A stretch of DNA of 64,000 bases from Bugulina stolonifera (Eukaryota; Bryozoa; Gymnolaemata; Cheilostomatida; Bugulidae): positions 26,350,429 through 26,414,428 of the forward strand of contig OW285187.1 in NCBI GenBank assembly GCA_935421135.1, read 5' to 3'. Below the pieces are notes generated by a model, which searched no databases, was not told where the DNA came from, and saw nothing but the letters and a program-made list of their open reading frames with translations. Positions 58,513 to 64,000 of this stretch are shown piece after piece. A program made the position numbers and the translations under genes. Position 1 is the first letter of the stretch. Each line of letters opens with the position of its first letter.

Positions 58513-61500
58513 GTAACATATAATTTTGTATTTGACCCGTGCATTTATCACTTTGTTGTCTTAGGACAGCCCACAATATACTAAGAAAATAGTGTATACA
58601 TTCCCATACCTCTTATACATGTACATGTATATACAATCTAACAACCACGCTATTATGACATCTCACGTCTGTACGGTCTCCATATAAATTATATGGTAGT
58701 CATATTGTTTTCATCTCAAGTGTGATACAAAACATTTATTGTTAACCTGTGCTACTATAGCTCATCTGCCATTACGCAGCCTAGATGCCATACTCGTACT
58801 CACAAGTCATGCTATTACTTGTATTGGAGTGGACTGCTATTCCAGTCAATCTTTGGCCACATTTAGTGGTTGTACACAGTCCTACGTTTAGAAGAATTAA
58901 GAGTTCTGTACCATCTCAACTGTAGCACTGATATTATTTCCAAGTTACTATTTTATCAAAAATAAGGTCACCCAGTAACATTTCTACGCATTAGTGGCTG
59001 CAGTGCTACAATATTTAAGACTTAAGTGTCAACATTTTATACAGTTTCATACAATAGTAATGACTAAAGCTGTTGCTAAAAATACATCTGTGATGACTGT
59101 ATTTGACAGTCATATTTGCATAAAGAAACTGGGAACTGTTGAAAATATGCTGAAGATAGGTCCAGGGTGCTCCATTCATCCAATACTAATATAGCTTAGT
59201 TATCTATGAATTATTTATAGCACGTCACAAAGCATTTTCATCTGTCAGTATGCTGTCATGTATCTAATGTAGCATATCATTGCATCCATGTGAATAATGG
59301 TGGCCACATTAAGCTCAGTCCAAAGAGCGTAAAAGGAAAGAGGGATCACTCAATGATAATACCCTGTCTCACCAAATACGCCCAATTTGGCGGTCCCGAC
59401 GTTCCGTTATTCACTTACCCGCCATCTGCTTACTGGTAATTTGGATAGCTGTTCGACTTAAACGCGCAACTTAACTGCTGTCATATTTACGATTCTGTAT
59501 TGATATCTCGTAAACATAAACAGAGGGTTTATCTGACGCCGTTGTAAATAAGCGCTTCTTATTGGTCTGCGGAACGCCAATAGTCATAGTGGATTTGTAC
59601 ACAAGGTGGCACAACTCCTTTCTTAGTCCGGACCGCGTTTGGAGGCGGGGGAGGGACAGTTTTTGGCCGGAGTGATCCCTCTTTCCTTTTACTCTCTTTG
59701 CTCAGTCCCCTCCTGTGAGGTCAAGGATGTTCATCAAGGACACATACTGGATTTTCAATTGATATTAATGTTGATAATGTTTACTATAGGCCTATACATT
59801 ATATTTTCCTTTTTAGATCATTTCTATCCATTTGGAACCACTGAAGGAGATTCAGATGCATCCAGTATAGGTGACGATGCCTGCTACACCCCTTACTCTC
59901 GCACAATCTATTGGTTCAAACAAAGATTTGAGTCTATCTATGTATGTATGTCTCTAACCGAGTTCTTAGCATGGTTGAATGATACTAATGGTAAGGGGAC
60001 ATTTCAAAACCGGATTGTTCAAAACTTTGTAGATTGCATTTAGAACAACACAACTCACAGATAATCAATTTTAATTAATTAATCTAAAAAAATAACAATA
60101 AAAATAAGAATTAGTTCAAATCTGGAGGTTGGAGTTTGGAGCTTGGTGTTTCGAACTGTTCGGCGTTGAACTGTCTGGTTTCAAAACATCCTGTTTCAAA
60201 CTGTCTTTTTCGAACTGTCGCAAATTCCATACTAATAGATGATTGGTGCAAAAAGCAAAACGCATGAACAAAGACGCAGTGTGATGCAAGAAATATTATC
60301 AAACCACTGACAGCAAATTATTATTGCAACAGAATATTCTCAAATAGGCATTAATAGACTAACAGAATATCAGAGATTTTGCAGCTCAGACTCAAATTAT
60401 TTACGGCAGCAGCCTAGTGACTCCAGGTTTTCAACTCCGGTTTGTTTATAATTATCATATTTCGTGAAAAATGGCTATACTATGGTAACAGCAGGAAGGT
60501 TGTGTTTAAAGTCATATCAGTACAGGTCCAATACACTAGGTAGTAAACTTAAACGTAAATTTTTGAAACGCGTTATCAATCTTAACCGAAGTATCTGAAA
60601 TGAACGAGGGATTACTCCCACTTCATTGCATCTTAGAAATTGCTACTACCCCATACTATATTAATTAAAATTACATAGTGTAATTGTATAATGTATGATG
60701 TTTTCTTATTACTTGTTTTTCTGGCTTATTATAGTGCTATTTTAACCACGTCGTGACTCATGCAGTACAATGTATAACAGTTTTCTCATTAGCAGCAGCC
60801 AAGTTCATCTGTTTGTCTGTATGATCACCAGGTCTGCACCAACGGACTGATAGCTTTTGATGTGAGATACACAGATTTCACCCCAAAACTTTTCCCTCAA
60901 CAAATTCCCATGATTTGTCCTTTCTGGTCAGATGTTGATTTCCGTATAAATGGAGAGTTTTGGATCAGGCAGACTACAGATACAAAATTGCTGAGCAGAG
61001 CATCTACTGATGGTAAATTATATTATTTGCTCTAAAATACATTTATATAAAGTTCACCTTTAGTACGTCTTAATGTACTTTAGTGTTATTATGTTGTCTA
61101 AATATAACTCTGGTATAGGTTATTCCAGAACCCCTTGTTTCAAATTGCTGCAATCTTGCATGTGCCATTTAGTGAGAACTGCATACCCACGGACTGACTC
61201 CATGTATAATGCTACATGGGCATTGGTAGCCACCTGGTACAAAGCACCACCTTATGGACAGACCTATGATGCTGTGAGTTGACATGTAATACATGTACAT
61301 GTATATACATGTACATTTAGTATATAAAATATATACTATTACGTCATTATGTAAGTTCTCATTATCATTATGCATGTACAACATGTACATTGTAGTATAT
61401 AGAGAAAATATATAGAGAAAATATATAGAGAAAATACATCATGAAGAGGAATTTCTGTGGGTGTATATGAAAAATTGAAAAATATTATAGTATATCGTCT

Positions 61501-63501
61501 TTATCAGAGCTACATGTTGTACCATGGTTTAGTGTTCTTTAGCTGCTCCACTTGCTATGTGCATGTACGTATGTGTTTATATATTGTCAGCTAGAACAAT
61601 TGTGGTGAACACAGCTGCGGTCTTTGGCCTACATGTATGTGGATGAAGTGATTCTTGTGTTGAAATGTGTTACATTGCATCGTATACTACCAAGCCAAGT
61701 GCTGTACCTAATAAAAAACTGTCAAAATAAGCAGGGGTAGAAATATGTTGTCATGTATCAACATACATTAACATACGTTAACGTACGTTGACGTACGTTG
61801 ACGTACGTTGACATACATTGACATACATGCATTACATACAGTGTACATGTATTATTATTTTGCTTCAGAAAACCACTAACACATTCCAAGCTGTGTTGAT
61901 CTCTGATGGAAACACAACGTTTGTCATGTTTAACTACAGAGAGATCACAGGTACATCCTCTGGCAATTCCCCTGCTTTGGTATGTATTTACACGTTGAAA
62001 TGTTCCACCATGCTGTATGAACCTCATTTATATTATTTGAAAGTGTATTGAATGGGATTTTGAAGCTGTAAATTTTAAACTCTTTAGTAGACTTGAGTGT
62101 AGTATATAGTATCGATATTAGGCATATTTGGAATTTGTACATGCATGCTAAATGAATCGAATTTAATTAATGAATGAATTAATTTCAATAAGGTATTATC
62201 GCTGCGTGACATCGCTCAGATAGCTGTGGGTGGCCTGCTAATAATATCATTTTAGTATTACAACGGGAGACTCCCCTTTACAACAAGCATTAGTCACACC
62301 TGTGAGCTCACACTGCGTTGTTATTAAACCAGCCTCATAGGAACCAGTGCAAATATCTAAATACATAATGAACATACATGCAAATCTACCTATTGAACCA
62401 CTATTATTGTGCCAAATTGTTCAGTTCCTATATTATGCCGAGAGATTAGCCTGATATTCACAATGAACGATATCACACAGTAACCTCATGTCACAATATA
62501 GGCGCAATGCTCACATATCAGTTAGGAATGACAACATATCCCAACATCAGTGATTCAGTACCCAACATCCTATCAGTTATAGTGGCTTTTGTTTGGGTAT
62601 CTACATGTACTTGCATCGTAATTTCTGAATCCCTTATGGATGCATTTTATTATAATTACATGTGTATGTATAAATAGTTTATAAGCGAATTTTTTTTTCA
62701 TTTGGATGGATTTGAAGCATTTTCTATAGTATACGTCATTTTAGTATAGATTGTTGCATACTTGTGGAATAAAATACATGTATGTTGTATACATTTATAG
62801 GTGGGGTACGACGCTGGGAATGGTGCTAACTTTTACTCGTTGCCTGGATCACTTACGGAAGACATTGTAAAAATAGAAAATGCAACGAATGTCGGTGTAC
62901 CAGGAAGGCTCCTGTACAAATTAGGTAAAATTATCTGACAAACATGCATACGTGTTAGTTAGTGTAGGTATGTGGTCACTACATTATCCACATGGAATAT
63001 TAATCAAAAGACCTAAAATCTTGGGGCTTGTAATCGCTGCACACTAGCCCTCTCGCTGCAGACAAATTCTAGCATCTGACACACAAACTGAGATAACATC
63101 TCTATAATTTTTGGTAATCTAAGTTTTCCTCATAGAGAAGCTACATGTACAATGTACACAATAGTTGTTGAGCAGAAATTGTATATGCCATGCTCCTATT
63201 TCCTAAACTATGAAGTTGAGGTAATATAATTATATTTTTTGTGATATCATTAAAAAAAACATGCAATGTTTGTATAGCTGAAAACCAAAATGACAGAGTA
63301 GAGCCAAACCCAGATGGATACGAGTGGGTGAGGCCAGCGGCTTGGAACTCATCTAGGCTATATCCATGGGGCACTGATCAAGGTGATACAGATCTGATGG
63401 AAGCCACAGAAACCAGTGCAAAGTATGAAAGGTGTGCTAGCATTGGGCTCAATGGAAAAGCTGGAGCTCTGTTTTACAAGGATCGACACTTTAATATACA
63501 T
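58443..63501 (+). CDS. Gene C: third tandem MUC4-like NIDO gene, 3' partial (exons 1-7)
   Basis: This is the third family member, truncated by the window end. Seven exons align with gene B one for one with identical phases: 58443-58512, 59817-59941, 60832-61012, 61173-61273, 61869-61979, 62801-62924 and 63278-63501. Exon 5 is nine bases shorter than in A and B. Sequence divergence from A and B is visibly greater than between A and B, so C probably split first or escaped conversion. No exon 8 counterpart is seen between 63502 and 64000. Confidence 0.88.
59817..62924 (+). CDS. Gene C exons 2-6: first NIDO region
   Basis: The exons encode [68 protein letters not shown] and [14 protein letters not shown]. 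All NIDO landmarks seen in gene B are kept. Introns here share little with those of A and B and include a fold-back element in intron 2 (59990-60228). Confidence 0.88.
59990..60228. mobile_element. Fold-back MITE with GTTTCGAACTGT repeats, gene C intron 2
   Basis: The element begins GGTAAGGGGACATTTC and ends CGAACTGTCGCAAATTCC. ATACTAAT flanks both sides (59982-59989 and 60229-60236), an 8-bp duplication. It belongs to the same family as the element at 20606. Confidence 0.78.
61396..61434. repeat. 13-bp tandem repeat, three units, gene C intron 4
   Basis: TATATAGAGAAAA is repeated three times exactly. Confidence 0.85.
61761..61830. repeat. 10-bp tandem repeat, seven units, gene C intron 4
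   Basis: ACGTACGTTG-type units repeat seven times, with ACATACATTG variants at the edges. Confidence 0.88.
63278..63501 (+). CDS. Gene C exon 7: start of second NIDO region
   Basis: The exon is 224 bases, the same length as in A and B, and encodes [24 protein letters not shown] and [12 protein letters not shown]. It ends at a GTAGGT donor at 63502. The rest of the gene lies beyond the window. Confidence 0.87.
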
Positions 63502-64000
63502 GTAGGTGTACATATAGGGGCCTACGCTGTACTTATTTTTATACATATGTACATGTATTTATCCTAATCATACACTCTGTTCTTATAATTATGATGCCAT
63601 GATGAGATGAGGAAAATCAACAGGCCTGCCTCATTCAGTCATCATTACCACTTCAGTTTTTTTTGGGAAAGTGATGTGTTATAGCCGTTCAGTATAACAG
63701 ATATCTCAAACTGATGTGTTTTTATGAGGTTCTGATTAGTTATCAGGAATGACCCTTGAACTTCTTGGTTGAGAACATTAAATCATAAAATTTATGAGCT
63801 TATTTAGCTGGTCTCCTTAATTTACTTCTGCAGGAGATGTACAGTGTACATGTTGTGTATTTATCCAAAACTCAGAAACTTGACATGAAGTACATACACA
63901 TTTGGAGTAATTTATGCATGTATCAACTCAATTATAGACTAGGTCATATCTTTTACATATATACATGTACAAGTATAATAGCACAATGTATGTCTAAAGG

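Larger units (their letters stand above)
58513..64000 (+). other. Remaining gene C introns over 300 bp
   Basis: Introns 1 (58513-59816), 5 (61980-62800), 6 (62925-63277) and the start of intron 7 (63502 onward) show no gene or clear element. Intron 1 contains a GC-richer stretch around 59380-59660 next to a CTCTTTCC/GGAAAGAGG inverted pair (about 59333-59690), which may bound an unrecognised element. Confidence 0.4.

Overview
The window is metazoan nuclear DNA. Introns follow the GT-AG rule, the host sequence is AT-rich, and retrotransposons, MITEs and a tRNA-derived SINE fill introns and spacers. Domain content (NIDO, AMOP, VWD, calcium-binding EGF) plus compact introns and abundant TACATG-type repeats suggest a sponge, probably a demosponge. 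That placement is inference, not proof.

The host content is a head-to-tail tandem array of one gene family, all on the + strand. Gene A (924-24728) enters the window at its third exon. Gene B (31909-54078) is complete, with 31 exons joining in frame to 1601 codons. Gene C (58443 to beyond 63501) is cut by the window end after exon 7. Gene B encodes a type I membrane protein of MUC4-like layout: signal peptide, two successive NIDO regions, AMOP, VWD with a GDPH motif, an unassigned beta-rich segment, about seven EGF modules, a segment with an RSKR (furin-type) site, a Ser/Thr-rich stalk, one membrane helix and a tail of about 36 residues. Gene A has the same exons 3-31 with the same phases and almost the same lengths. 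Gene C matches over exons 1-7.

Because A and B are alignable intron by intron, later insertions stand out. Intron 13 of A holds a tRNA-Glu-like SINE (6836-7128) and a nearly intact LTR retroelement (7239-12904). The LTRs differ by only about 2 of 807 bases, yet the element carries only Gag and a protease-bearing ORF, with no reverse transcriptase, RNase H or integrase. The two ORFs overlap in a -1 register at what looks like a textbook frameshift signal. Two diverged solo LTRs that look related lie at 28896-29652 and 36741-37712. Three hAT-like MITEs with 8-bp target duplications, several fold-back elements, an antisense 5'-truncated LINE fragment and several minisatellites make up most of the other recognisable non-genic sequence.

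Region by region: 1-923 is flank or intron of A with a degenerate satellite and palindromes; 924-24728 is gene A; 24729-31908 is the A-B spacer (MITE and solo LTR); 31909-54078 is gene B; 54079-58442 is the B-C spacer (23-bp minisatellite); 58443-64000 is the 5' part of gene C. No rRNA gene, functional tRNA gene or CRISPR array was found.
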